Numbered from the stretch's first letter, positions 23,659 to 64,000 are shown. The stretch is 64,000 bases of DNA from Actinophytocola sp963826035 (GCA_963826035.1 CAWGVZ010000004.1:1-64000); one strand, 5' to 3'. Notes: a model not told the origin generated them from the sequence alone. A program made the numbers and translations.

Positions 23659-25382
23659 GCCGGCTCCGGGGTCAGCTGTGACTGAACGATCTCGACGTAG
23701 GTCGGGCAGGTTTCGAGCAGCTCACCGTGGGTTCCCGTGCCGACCACGCCGCCGTTGTCCAGCACCACGATCCGGTCGGCGTCGAGGACGGTGGCCACGC
23801 GTTGCGCGACCACCAGCACGGCCGCGTCGGCCGTGTACGGGCGCAGCGCGGTACGCAGTGCCGCGTCGGTGGCGAGGTCGAGCGCGGAGAACGAGTCGTC
23901 GAAGAGGTAGATCTCCGGGCGGCGGACGAGTGCCCGCGCGATGGCCAGGCGCTGGCGCTGCCCGCCGGAGAGGTTCGTGCCGCCCTGCTCGACGAGTGCG
24001 GCTAGCCCACCGGGCAGCTGTTCGACGAAGTCCCGCGCCTGCGCCACTTCCAGGGCCGTCCACAGCTCGGCGTCGTCCGCGTCGGGCCTGCCGTAGCGCA
24101 GGTTGCTGGCGATCGTGCCGCCGAACAGGTAGGTCTGCTGGGGCACCAGGCCGATGCGCGACCAGAGGACGTTCGGGTCCTGGGCGCGGACGTCGACCCC
24201 GCCGACCAGCACCTCGCCGCCCGTGACGTCCAGCAGGCGCGGCACCAGAGACAGCAGCGTGGTCTTGCCGGCGCCGGTGCTGCCGACGATCGCCGTGGTC
24301 CGGCCGGCCGCCGCGCGGAACGACACGCCCCGCAGCACCGGATCGGCCGCACGCGGATGTCGCAGTTCCACGTCGCGGAACTCGACCTCCGCCCGCGCGG
24401 TGGGCGCCACCGGGTCCAGGGGCGGGCGCACCGACGGTTCGGTGTCGAGCACCTCCCTGATCCGCTCGGCGCTGACCACCGCACGCGGCACCATCATCAC
24501 CATGAAGGTCGCCATCATGACGGCCAGCAGGATCTGGGACAGGTAACTGAGAAACGCGGTCATCGAGCCGATCTGCATGTCACCGTCGTCGACGCGCTGG
24601 GCACCGAACCACAGCACGGCCACGCTGGAGACGTTGAGCACCAGCATGACAGTCGGGAAGATCAGCGCCTGGAGCCGGCCGACCCGCAGCGCGGTGTCGG
24701 TGAGCCGGGCGTTGGCGTCGGCGAACCGGCGGGTCTCCGCGGGTTCGCGGACGAACGCGCGGATCACCCGGAGGCCGGACAGCTGCTCGCGCAGCACGCC
24801 GTTCACGTCGTCGAGCCGGTCCTGCATCTTGCGGAACTGGGGCAGCATCCGGGCGATCACCAGGCCGACCGAGACGGCCAGGACCGGCACGCAGACGGCC
24901 ACCAGCCAGGACAGGCCGACGTCCTCCCGCAGCGCCATCACCACGCCGACCACGCAGGTGATCGGCGCGGCGACCACGATGGCGCAGCTCAGCACCACCA
25001 GGGACTGCACCTGTTGCACGTCGTTCGTCGTGCGGTTGATCAGCGACGGCGCACCGAAGCGGGCCAGCTCGCGGGTGGAGAACGTCCCGACCCGCGCGAA
25101 CACCGCCGCCCGCAGGTCCCGGCCGGCGGCCATGGCCACCCGCGCGCCGTAGTACACGGCCCCGACGGCGCCGAGCACCTGGAGCAGCGTGACCAGCAGC
25201 ATCCACCCGCCGGTGCCGACGATGTAGCCGGTGTCGCCGGTGGCTATCCCGAAGTCGATGATGTCGGCGTTGAGGCTCGGCAGGTAGAGCGCGGCGAGGG
25301 TGCCGACGGTCTGGAACCCGACGACCGCCGCCAACTGGCGCCGGTAGGGCCGCAGGTAGGTGATCAGCAAGCGCTTCAGCAA
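23655..25382 (-). CDS. ABC exporter subunit with degenerate catalytic site
   Basis: A 575-residue membrane-plus-ATPase half-transporter, partner of the gene at 21802. The nucleotide-binding domain has Walker A GSTGAGKTT and a canonical signature NLSGGQRQ. Its Walker B is IYLFDDSFSALD, where the catalytic Glu is replaced by Asp, and the switch His is replaced by Gln (VVAQRV). The partner keeps Glu and His but has the altered signature. This complementary pattern is the hallmark of heterodimeric ABC exporters with one consensus and one degenerate ATP site. It is the first gene of the transporter operon, downstream of the PAS-LuxR gene. Confidence 0.87.
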   Translation of the reverse strand: MLKRLLITYLRPYRRQLAAVVGFQTVGTLAALYLPSLNADIIDFGIATGDTGYIVGTGGWMLLVTLLQVLGAVGAVYYGARVAMAAGRDLRAAVFARVGTFSTRELARFGAPSLINRTTNDVQQVQSLVVLSCAIVVAAPITCVVGVVMALREDVGLSWLVAVCVPVLAVSVGLVIARMLPQFRKMQDRLDDVNGVLREQLSGLRVIRAFVREPAETRRFADANARLTDTALRVGRLQALIFPTVMLVLNVSSVAVLWFGAQRVDDGDMQIGSMTAFLSYLSQILLAVMMATFMVMMVPRAVVSAERIREVLDTEPSVRPPLDPVAPTARAEVEFRDVELRHPRAADPVLRGVSFRAAAGRTTAIVGSTGAGKTTLLSLVPRLLDVTGGEVLVGGVDVRAQDPNVLWSRIGLVPQQTYLFGGTIASNLRYGRPDADDAELWTALEVAQARDFVEQLPGGLAALVEQGGTNLSGGQRQRLAIARALVRRPEIYLFDDSFSALDLATDAALRTALRPYTADAAVLVVAQRVATVLDADRIVVLDNGGVVGTGTHGELLETCPTYVEIVQSQLTPEPA

Positions 25383-25417
25383 GACTTCCCCCGAACCAGG
25401 AGTGACGGCAGTATTTC

Positions 25418-25433
25418 GGCCGGTTTACCGGCC
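25418..25433 (-). terminator. hairpin between PAS-LuxR and ABC genes
   Basis: GGCCGG and CCGGCC form a 6-base stem around TTTA in the 108-base gap. It could terminate the regulator transcript or be part of the transporter leader. Confidence 0.4.
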
Positions 25434-25490
25434 AGTGTCGTGCTGATATTCACGCTGAGTCACACAAGAACAGAGCGTCACCGAAAGCGC

Positions 25491-26174
25491 TTACTTGATG
25501 AACTCCGGGGCAACTTTCGGGGGCCAGCTGGCCGCGTCGAGCACACCGATAGAATATGCGCGAGAAACGAGCGCGGGCCTATTGCTTGCCTTGAATTTCT
25601 TGAGCATGGTGCCGACGTGGTACTCCACGCCCTGCCGGCTCAGGTACAGCTTGGCCGCCAGGTTGACCGTGGACATGCCCATGGCCACCCCCTTGAGGAT
25701 GCGGGCGTCCAGCTCCGTGAGCTGCAGGCGGCCGCCGGGCCGCGCCGGCCCCTCGTCGACCTCGTCCCACTGCAGCATGACCACCACGCGAGGCACCTCA
25801 CGCGTCTCGGCCTTCGTGGACACGGCCGTCAACTGGGCGGGATTTGCCTGGTCACCGCACCGCATGACCTGCACACGCTCCACGACACGCTCCGACCACC
25901 CGGTCGCGAGGCGCATCAGCTGGCGGCGGAGGTCCGACTGCACCTGCACGCGGAGGAAGTCGAACAGCTCCCGTCCCTCGAGCGCGCCGCCGTTGCCGCC
26001 GCCGAGCTCGGCGGCGAAGGGCTCGTTGGCCTCCTGCACCCGCAGGTCCGCGTTGAGGCTCGCCATGCAGATCCCGGATCGCTCGAACAGTGACCGGTAC
26101 GCGTCCGCGTACTCATTCGACCGGAGCGATCCTCCGCCGTTGGCTAAGTCAGAAATAACACTATTCGCGTACAT
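25491..26174 (-). CDS. PAS-LuxR transcriptional activator (PimM/AmphRIV-like)
   Basis: A 227-residue regulator with an N-terminal PAS-like sensor (YRSLFERSGICMASLNADLR, then LRVQVQSDLRRQLMRLATGW) and a C-terminal LuxR helix-turn-helix (LTELDARILKGVAMGMSTVN, then LYLSRQGVEYHVGTMLKKFK). This size and layout match PimM, AmphRIV and NysRIV, conserved activators of polyene macrolide clusters. In that family the PAS part senses an intracellular signal and the HTH binds promoters of synthase and regulator genes. Its presence beside five dehydrating malonyl modules strongly suggests the same role here. The leader region upstream is unusually rich in inverted repeats. Confidence 0.87.
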   Translation of the reverse strand: MYANSVISDLANGGGSLRSNEYADAYRSLFERSGICMASLNADLRVQEANEPFAAELGGGNGGALEGRELFDFLRVQVQSDLRRQLMRLATGWSERVVERVQVMRCGDQANPAQLTAVSTKAETREVPRVVVMLQWDEVDEGPARPGGRLQLTELDARILKGVAMGMSTVNLAAKLYLSRQGVEYHVGTMLKKFKASNRPALVSRAYSIGVLDAASWPPKVAPEFIK

Positions 26175-26610
26175 CTGCCCGTCCCCTTTGCCGCCGAGCT
26201 AGCAAAACTGTCAATCACAATCAGCAATAAAACCAGAAATCGTCCCGTCCACGACAGGTTTGATCGCTGTCGTGACTATAAGAAGCCGGCTGAAACGGTG
26301 TCAACGAAACGAGGCGCCGGACGACAAACCCTGGGGTGCGCTCGACCGAGGTTCGGTGCCGAACCCCCGTGTTCGGTGCGGGCGGTGCGGACGATGGGAC
26401 CGCGACCCCCAGGAAAAGCACACACTTTGGGCCGATGCCGTACCGAACCTCCGAACCTCCGGTACGGGCCGGACGATTCGGTCCGAAGGGAACGAACTGG
26501 ACATAGTTCCCTCCGCAACGGTATTTCCCTACGCCGGATGGAGCACGTGACCCCAGTACGGTCACCCACAGTGACGGCGCCGGGCCTGACGGAACCCGCG
26601 GATACCGGGT
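26175..26610. other. regulatory intergenic region before PAS-LuxR
   Basis: 436 bases with no gene. It is AT-richer near 26,200-26,280. It holds several small inverted repeats: GGTTCGG/CCGAACC near 26345, CCGTACC/GGTACGG near 26440-26467, and AGGGAAC/GTTCCCT at 26487-26512. It also has repeated GTTCGG motifs. It serves as the promoter region of the PAS-LuxR gene and the 3' flank of the carboxylase gene. Confidence 0.6.
26487..26512 (-). promoter_or_regulatory. inverted repeat AGGGAAC-N12-GTTCCCT
   Basis: A perfect 7-base dyad in the control region of the PAS-LuxR gene. The GGGAA/TTCCC arms resemble the half-sites of PAS-LuxR regulators, although the spacing here is wider than their published compact palindromes. 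Autoregulation is a speculation. Confidence 0.35.
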
Positions 26611-28032
26611 CTACAGCGGAATGTTGCCGTGGTGGCCGCGGCCAGCGGGGGCGCCGGCCAGTGCCTCGGCCAGCTTGCGACGGGTCAGGGCGGGGTCGAT
26701 GACCTCGTCGACCACCCCGATGGCCAGCGCCCGTTCCACCCCGCCCGCGAGGCGTTCGTGTTCCTCGGTCAGGCTGGCCAGCAGCTCTTCGCGCTCCGCT
26801 TCGGGGGCGGCGGCGAGCTTCTTGCGATACAGGATGCCGACCGCCGCCTTGGCGCCCATCACCGCGACCTCCGCACCCGGCCACGCCAGTACGGCCGTCG
26901 CGCCGAGGGAGCGGGAGTTCATGGCGATGTAGGCGCCGCCGTAGGACTTGCGGGTCACGAGCGTCACCCGCGGCACCACCGCCTCGGCGAACGCGTGCAG
27001 CAGCTTCGCGCCGCGCCGCACCACCCCGTCCCACTCCTGGCCCACCCCGGGCAGGTAGCCGGGCACGTCGACCAATACAAGCAGCGGCACCCCGAACGAG
27101 TCACACATCCGCACGAACCGCGCGGCCTTCTCCGCCGACAGCGAGTCCAGGCAGCCGCCCTTGCGCAGCGGGTTGTTCGCCAGCACGCCGATGGTTCGGC
27201 CGGCCAGCACGCCCAACCCCACCACCAGGTTCGGTGCCCATTTCGGTTGCAGCTCCTCGAAGGTGGCCCGGTCGGTGGGCTCGTCGAGGATGGCGCGCAC
27301 GAGCGGGCGCACGTCGTAGGCGCGGCGGGGCGACCCGGGCAGGAGCTGGGACAGATCCACGCCGCCGTCGGTCTTCGCCAGGTCGAACATGCCGGGTCCG
27401 GCGAGCAGCCCGACGATCGAGCGGGCCCGGTCCAGCGCGTCCCGTTCGGTCTCGGCCACCACGTGGACCACCCCGGAGCGGCGGCCGTGCGCGTCGGGCC
27501 CGCCGAGGCCGGCCATGTCGATCTGCTCGCCCGTCACGCTGCGGACCACGTCGGGACCGGTGACGAACACCCGCCCGGCGCCGGACATGATCACCAGGTC
27601 GGTGAGCGCCGGGCCGTAGGCCGCGGCACCCGCGGCCGGACCGAGCACCACCGAGATCTGCGGCACCTTGCCCGACGCGCGCACCATGGCCGCGAACATC
27701 CGCCCGACCGCGTGCATCGACTCCACGCCCTCGGCGAGCTTCGCGCCGCCCGAGTACCACAGCCCGATCACCGGGCACCGCTCGCGCACCGCCAGGTCGA
27801 TGGCGTCGACCAGGTGCTCGCAGCCCTCGGTGCCCATGGCGCCGCCCATGATGGTGGCGTCGGTGCAGTAGGCGATGACGTGGTTGCCGTCGACCAGGCC
27901 CCGCGCGGCGAGCACCCCGCCCCGGTTGGGTTCGTGCAGCAGCGCCAACGAGTCCGGGTCGAACAGGGCGGTCAGCCGGATCATGGGGTCGCGGTTGTCG
28001 ATCGCGACAGGCAGCTCCACGGACAGCGTCAT
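26611..28032 (-). CDS. acyl-CoA carboxylase carboxyltransferase (beta) subunit
   Basis: A 473-residue carboxyltransferase with both crotonase-like halves. The N half has CTDATIMGGAMGTEGCEHLV, LWYSGGAKLAEGVESM and VVLGPAAGAAAYGPAL; the C half has IGVLANNPLRKGGCLDSLSA, PLLVLVDVPGYLPGVGQE, VTRKSYGGAYIAMNS and AWPGAEVAVMGAKAAVGILY. Enzymes of this family transfer carboxyl from biotin to acetyl- or propionyl-CoA, making malonyl-CoA or (2S)-methylmalonyl-CoA. It would work with a biotin-carrying alpha subunit encoded elsewhere. Lying 36 bases after the LAL regulator gene on the same strand, it probably supplies extender units to the synthase, whose two visible upstream modules need methylmalonyl-CoA. 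Acyl specificity cannot be fixed from sequence alone. Confidence 0.85.
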   Translation of the reverse strand: MTLSVELPVAIDNRDPMIRLTALFDPDSLALLHEPNRGGVLAARGLVDGNHVIAYCTDATIMGGAMGTEGCEHLVDAIDLAVRERCPVIGLWYSGGAKLAEGVESMHAVGRMFAAMVRASGKVPQISVVLGPAAGAAAYGPALTDLVIMSGAGRVFVTGPDVVRSVTGEQIDMAGLGGPDAHGRRSGVVHVVAETERDALDRARSIVGLLAGPGMFDLAKTDGGVDLSQLLPGSPRRAYDVRPLVRAILDEPTDRATFEELQPKWAPNLVVGLGVLAGRTIGVLANNPLRKGGCLDSLSAEKAARFVRMCDSFGVPLLVLVDVPGYLPGVGQEWDGVVRRGAKLLHAFAEAVVPRVTLVTRKSYGGAYIAMNSRSLGATAVLAWPGAEVAVMGAKAAVGILYRKKLAAAPEAEREELLASLTEEHERLAGGVERALAIGVVDEVIDPALTRRKLAEALAGAPAGRGHHGNIPL

Positions 28033-28068
28033 GTGGCCTGTCTATCAACGCCTCCGCTGGGAAAGCCC

Positions 28069-31000
28069 TTAACCTTTGCCGGCCACGTCGACCGGGCTGT
28101 TCTCCGTCAGCTCCCGCAGGGCGGCCGGCAGATCGGCGCGGCCGGCGATGCTGAGCTTGCGGTACGCGTTCGTCAGGTGGACCTCGACCGTTCGGGAGGT
28201 CACGAACAGCTCCTCGCCGATCTCCCGGTTCGTGGCGCCGCCGACCGCCAGTTCCACCACCCGCAGTTCGCTGCTGGTCAGCACATCGGTGCGGGCGCCG
28301 GTCACCTGGCGCATCCGCCCGCCGGCCGACAGCAGCAGATCGCGGGCGTCGACCGCGGCGGCCGTCGCACCGCACCAGGACGCGAGATCGGCGGCCGTGC
28401 GCAGATGTTCGCGCGCCGCCTTCTGGTCCTCGCGGCGCAGCAACTCGCGGCCGAGCAGGTGGACGACGCGCTGGCGTTCGAGCAGCGCGCCGGAGGACTC
28501 CATGGCGGCGGCCGCGTCGGTCAGCAGGTCGATCCGTTCGGTGCCACGGGAAACCATGGCGCGGGCCGTGCGGGCCAGTGCCCGAGCGCGCGGGACGTCC
28601 CAGCGTGCCACCAGGTCCTCGCCGTACTCGACCAGCGGGAGCGCCGCGCGGGCGCGGCCCCGCTCGGCCAACAGCAGCGTGGCCTCCGCCCACCACGGCA
28701 GGAACAGCGGGTTGGTCACGCCGTCCAGTTCGAGGCCGCGGCCGCACTGCTGCAACAGCTCGATGCCCTTGTCGAGCTCGCCGCTCGCCGCCCGCACGAA
28801 CGCCTTGGCCAGCATGAGGGTGTGCCGCTCGAACGGCGAGTCCTCCATGCCGGTGCCGGTGACCGAGTCGAGCACCGACCGCGCCTCGTCCAGCTCTCCC
28901 AACGGAATCAGGGAGAGCGCGAGCGCCAGCGCCGACGCGCCCATGGACTCCGGACCCCAGCCCTCCTCCCTGGCCAGCTCGAGCGAGAGCCGGGCGTCGG
29001 CCGCCGCGCCGGCCAGATCGCCGGAGGTGTAGCGGACATGCGCGCGCAGACCGAGGGTTCGGCAGTGCGACCACAGTTCGCCGTTCGCCTCGTCGTTGGC
29101 GATCACCGGGTCCAGCGCGGCGAGTGCCTGCGGCAACTCGTCGGCCACGGCGAAGACGCACGCGGCGACCGCCGCCGTGGGGTTGACGTAGCCGGCGGGG
29201 TCGAGCGGCAGCGCGCCGCGGGCGAGGGCCACCGCCCGTTCCGGTTCGGTGCCGGCCACCGCGCGCTCCATCGCGTGCATGGCCATGAGATAGCGGTCGG
29301 CCGGGGTGTCACCCGCGGGTTCCGGCACGGTCGCGAGTCGCTGCCGCACCCGGGTGAGGGTGGATCGGTCGGCGGCCCCGACGAGCATCACCGTGGCCTC
29401 CAACCGCATGCACAGCTCACGGTCGTAGGCCCCGGCCTGCTCGGCGGCGAACTCCGCATCCACGCGCGCCTCGATCCCGCCGGCGGGTTCGCCTTCGCCG
29501 GCAGGCTGATCGCCAGTGGTGTCAGTGGTGTCAGCGGTGTCAGTGGTGTCAGTGGTGTCATCGCTGGACTCGGCGTGGATCTCGGCGGCAGTCGGGTCGG
29601 ACTCGGTGGCTGCAACTCCCGCTACGGGCACGCGAGATCGCGGTTCCCGCACGCGAGATCGCGGTTCCGCGCCAGATTCGATGGCGGCGGCACCAGGATC
29701 CGCGGCAGTGACATCGGGTTCGGCGTCGGCAACCCCGATCTCGGCCTCCGCAACCGCGATCTCGACATCGGCAACCCCGATCTCGACGTCGGCAACCGCG
29801 ATCTCGGCGTCTGTGCCGTCGGTCTCGGCGTTCGTGCCGTCGGTCTCGGGGTCCGCAACCCCGATCTCGGGGTCCGCAACCGCGATCTCGGCGTCGGGAA
29901 CCGCGATCTCGGGGGCTGTCGGGTCGGGTTCGGGAGGCGGGGGGTTGGCGATCGTTTGGTACAGGGCGTCGGCTGCCGCGATCAGGACCTCCACCGCTGC
30001 CGGGGACTCCTGTACGGCCGAGGCGCACTGACCCAGCTCGATGGCCAGTTCCGCTCGGGCGCGTGGGTCGGTCGTCAGATCCAGGGCCGTTCGCAGGTGT
30101 TCCAGTGCCTGCCTCGGGTTGAACTTCGCCACGATACCCGCGATCTGGCCGCGCAGCCCCAGATCACCAGGACTCTGGTTGAGCAACGGACTCAGGTGGC
30201 GCAGCGCCACCTTCGGGGCACCCCGGCTGCTCGCGTCCCTGGCCGCGTCGCGGAGCACCGTCTGCATCCACGGCTCCGGCGCGACACCGAGCGGCAGGAG
30301 CTGGCTCGCCACGACCTCGGCCGGCAGGCCCGCATCGTTCAGCAGCCGGGCGGCCCGGTCGCGCATCCAGGTGACCTCGCCGTCCGGTGCGGCCCGCAGC
30401 AGCGCCGCCCGGACCAGCTCGTGACGGAAGTCGTCACCGCGTTCGGCGAGGAAGTGGTTGTCCCGCAAGAATTCCAGGCTCGCCCGGACTCCTCGGGCCG
30501 GCACCCCGGACAGCGCGGACACCAGGTCGATGTCCGTGCTCGCGAGTACGGCGACCGCCCGCACCACATGGTGAACGTGCTCCGGCTGGCCGGCGAGGCC
30601 CTCGGCCACGAAGCCCTCGATCACCGTCATGGCAACGTGATGGAGCTGGCCGACCGCCGTGTCGTCCGGCTCGAGTCCGGCGTCGACCACGGCCGCCACC
30701 ATCTGTGCGAGCGTGCCGCGGTGCCCACCACTCACCAGCCGGCACGCCTCCACGAACTCGGGGCCCGGTTCGACACCCGTGCCCGCCGCGACCATCGCAC
30801 GCACGTTGTCCAGGTCCAGCGGACCGAGCGTGATCATGGTGCCGTAGTCGGCGCCGAGGTGGTCGCCGGCCACACCGAGCACGGCGGCCGGTGCGGGTGT
30901 GCGCACGGTGGCGATCACCACGAGCGGCTTGTCGCGCGCACGGCGCATCAGATAGTCGATCCAGCGCAGCGACTGCTCGTCGCACCACTGCAGGTCGTCG

Positions 31001-31524
31001 ATGCTCAGCACGAACGGACCGCTGGCCATGACGTTGCCCGCCAACCGAGACAGTCCAGACAGAACAGTATACTCGGTAGTAGGCATGCGCGCCGTGACAG
31101 GTTCGGGTGGCATGTCACCGCCGATACCGCGACCGGGGCGGGTGAACCGGCGTCCCGTGCGGTCGGCCACCGCCCACAGGGCCGGCCGGATGACGCTGGC
31201 GCCCGAGCCGAGCAGGGGTGAGTCGTGCGCACCGGGGCCGGTCAGGCCGAGCCCGTCGACCACCGCGCGGCCGAGCCAGAACGGCTGCTTGGCAGCGTCC
31301 TCGACACAACGGACGCGTAACACGGTCGGGACGCCGTCGCCGGATCCACCGCTGGCCACTGTGGACAGCGCCTCGTCGAGCGCGGTGGTCTTGCCGGTGC
31401 CAGGGCCACCCCGGATGAGGATGAGCGCGCGGCGGCCGGCGGCGACGGCATCGGCCACCCGCCCTCCGACTTGGTGGTCGGCAGCGTCTCCCGCTGTTCC
31501 CTCCGCCACTGCTTCCGCCGACAC
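28069..31524 (-). CDS. LAL-family LuxR regulator with a repeat-filled insert
   Basis: GTG 31524 gives 1,151 residues. The N-terminal AAA+/STAND ATPase has Walker A IRGGPGTGKTTALDEAL (about residues 38-54) and a Walker B-like PFVLSIDDLQWCDEQSLRWI. A long helical, TPR-like middle follows. The C-terminal LuxR helix-turn-helix reads LTSSELRVVELAVGGATNRE, then ELFVTSRTVEVHLTNAYRKL. Large LALs (NysRI, AmphRI, PimR-associated types) activate polyene synthase genes. Residues about 530-675 are unlike any LAL core. They are a low-complexity insert built of EIAVADP-type heptads, two RSRVREP heptads and a TTDTTD tract, encoded by 21-base and 9-base repeats. The insert lies between helical repeats and may be tolerated as a loop. 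The product may co-control the synthase with the PAS-LuxR protein. Confidence 0.85.
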   Translation of the reverse strand: MSAEAVAEGTAGDAADHQVGGRVADAVAAGRRALILIRGGPGTGKTTALDEALSTVASGGSGDGVPTVLRVRCVEDAAKQPFWLGRAVVDGLGLTGPGAHDSPLLGSGASVIRPALWAVADRTGRRFTRPGRGIGGDMPPEPVTARMPTTEYTVLSGLSRLAGNVMASGPFVLSIDDLQWCDEQSLRWIDYLMRRARDKPLVVIATVRTPAPAAVLGVAGDHLGADYGTMITLGPLDLDNVRAMVAAGTGVEPGPEFVEACRLVSGGHRGTLAQMVAAVVDAGLEPDDTAVGQLHHVAMTVIEGFVAEGLAGQPEHVHHVVRAVAVLASTDIDLVSALSGVPARGVRASLEFLRDNHFLAERGDDFRHELVRAALLRAAPDGEVTWMRDRAARLLNDAGLPAEVVASQLLPLGVAPEPWMQTVLRDAARDASSRGAPKVALRHLSPLLNQSPGDLGLRGQIAGIVAKFNPRQALEHLRTALDLTTDPRARAELAIELGQCASAVQESPAAVEVLIAAADALYQTIANPPPPEPDPTAPEIAVPDAEIAVADPEIGVADPETDGTNAETDGTDAEIAVADVEIGVADVEIAVAEAEIGVADAEPDVTAADPGAAAIESGAEPRSRVREPRSRVPVAGVAATESDPTAAEIHAESSDDTTDTTDTADTTDTTGDQPAGEGEPAGGIEARVDAEFAAEQAGAYDRELCMRLEATVMLVGAADRSTLTRVRQRLATVPEPAGDTPADRYLMAMHAMERAVAGTEPERAVALARGALPLDPAGYVNPTAAVAACVFAVADELPQALAALDPVIANDEANGELWSHCRTLGLRAHVRYTSGDLAGAAADARLSLELAREEGWGPESMGASALALALSLIPLGELDEARSVLDSVTGTGMEDSPFERHTLMLAKAFVRAASGELDKGIELLQQCGRGLELDGVTNPLFLPWWAEATLLLAERGRARAALPLVEYGEDLVARWDVPRARALARTARAMVSRGTERIDLLTDAAAAMESSGALLERQRVVHLLGRELLRREDQKAAREHLRTAADLASWCGATAAAVDARDLLLSAGGRMRQVTGARTDVLTSSELRVVELAVGGATNREIGEELFVTSRTVEVHLTNAYRKLSIAGRADLPAALRELTENSPVDVAGKG
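29512..29556. repeat. 9-base tandem repeat inside the LAL gene
   Basis: Five head-to-tail units of GTCAGTGGT, two of them with one change, encoding the Thr-Thr-Asp tract. A 9-base period preserves the reading frame, so copy number could change without destroying the gene. Confidence 0.85.
29629..29669. repeat. two 21-base repeat units, intergenic-array orientation
   Basis: Two adjacent copies of GCGAGATCGCGGTTCC... identical over most of their length to the array at 18951-19055. Read on the minus strand they encode REPRSRVREPRSRV within the LAL protein. Confidence 0.8.
29733..29918. repeat. 21-base repeat array in opposite orientation, coding
   Basis: Eight full 21-base units plus a partial ninth, built on CCGCGATCTCGG with variable remainders. 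On the minus strand they encode the heptads EIAVADP, EIGVADV and similar. This is the reverse complement of the unit at 18951-19055 and at 29629-29669, so the same repeat occurs in both directions within one gene. Confidence 0.8.
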
Positions 31525-32024
31525 CTGGACCCCCGCATCGAGTCACTTTGCCTGTCGTTTCGACGACAGCCGGGAAAATAACACGGGTGGTGGGCCCGTG
31601 ACACAGGTATCGCAATTCACCTGTCGTTGGACCGCGGGGCCGTACCAGCCTGTTCGCGCCGGGTCACCCCGGGTCACACCCCGTGCGCCACCCAGCAGTC
31701 CCTCGTCCGGGGGACGCCGAGGAAACCGTCCGCGTATTACCGTGGACTTTCTCCGCACGGACACCGGTCGTTTAATCGTCAAGTTGATTGCGGGCACAAA
31801 CATCTAATTGCCGGACGATCTTGGGTAAATTGCTGGGAAATCATTCCACGGCCAGCCGGCGACCCGCGCCGGGCCGGACCTGGGACGCTGGGGACCGGCG
31901 GGTCGGCGGGACGCCCACAGTGGAATCTCGGCTCCGTGATCATGGGCGCCGTGCGACCGGCCGGTAACCCCCAGTGTCCGCAATGGATGTTCGGTCACCG
32001 TGGCAGACCAATTTTCGCGCTCTC
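31525..32024. other. intergenic region between LAL regulator and polyketide synthase
   Basis: 500 bases without a supported gene. Open frames on the plus strand here are continuations of antisense shadows. It holds the promoter of the LAL gene and the 3' end of the synthase transcript. A direct repeat of CGGGTCAC near 31660 and the GC-rich dyad ACCGGCCGGT near 31957 are visible. Confidence 0.5.
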
Positions 32025-56276
<24,252 letters not shown>

Positions 56277-56297
56277 AGTGCTCCGGCTCCCGGTGGG

Positions 56298-64000
<7,703 letters not shown>

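Noticed and set aside
26629..31221. Very long plus-strand open frames opposite the carboxylase and LAL genes (1,530 residues), and similar ones opposite the synthases (up to about 2,060 residues)
   Set aside because: In high-GC DNA the antisense frame of a real gene often lacks stops. The translations are Arg/His/Gly-rich with no domains, while the minus-strand frames encode complete known enzymes.

Overview
The window joins two very different kinds of DNA. Bases 1 to about 8,335 have moderate GC and look like a rhizobial or other alphaproteobacterial accessory region: an HNH nuclease, a large serine recombinase, a RepB/ParB-like gene cut by an IS3-family (IS407-group) insertion sequence, an uncharacterised protein, and two class III nucleotide cyclase genes. 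Both cyclases and the ParB-like gene carry frameshifts. From about 8,335 to the end the DNA is uniformly very high GC with an actinomycete (Pseudonocardiales-like) gene complement. At the join a cyclase lacking its 3' part abuts a xylanase lacking its 5' part, so an assembly chimera is the simplest explanation.

Bases 8.3-18.9 kb form a plant-polysaccharide degradation locus: partial GH10 xylanase with CBM2, AA10 lytic polysaccharide monooxygenase (LPMO), two GH6 cellulases, a CebR/CelR-type LacI repressor, a second AA10 LPMO with CBM2, a small lipoprotein and a large CBM2-GH48 exocellulase. Close matches to the TGGGAGCGCTCCCA operator stand before both GH6 genes and the second LPMO, which suggests one cello-oligosaccharide-responsive regulon.

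Bases 19-21 kb are housekeeping-like: a PadR regulator coupled to a HAAS-type membrane protein, two small membrane proteins and a CsbD-like stress protein.

Bases 21-64 kb look like one flank of a polyene macrolide gene cluster. An alpha/beta hydrolase and a heterodimeric ABC exporter are followed by a PAS-LuxR activator, an acyl-CoA carboxylase beta subunit and a LAL-type LuxR regulator. Then come two giant type I polyketide synthase genes on the minus strand. The first translated (56298 to beyond the right edge) has two visible methylmalonyl-CoA modules with A-type ketoreductases and no dehydratase. The second (8,083 residues) has five consecutive KS-AT-DH-KR-ACP modules, all with malonyl-type AT motifs, B-type ketoreductases and intact DH histidine and aspartate motifs. 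It ends in a docking tail without a thioesterase. This resembles the AmphB/NysB plus AmphC/NysC pair of amphotericin and nystatin, with five rather than six polyene modules.

Three repeat systems overlay these genes. A MITE-like element with terminal inverted repeats occurs at the xylanase stop codon and again, in frame, inside a polyketide ketoreductase. A 21-base (7-codon) repeat forms an intergenic array and also fills an insert in the LAL regulator, in both orientations. A 9-base repeat lies in the same insert.
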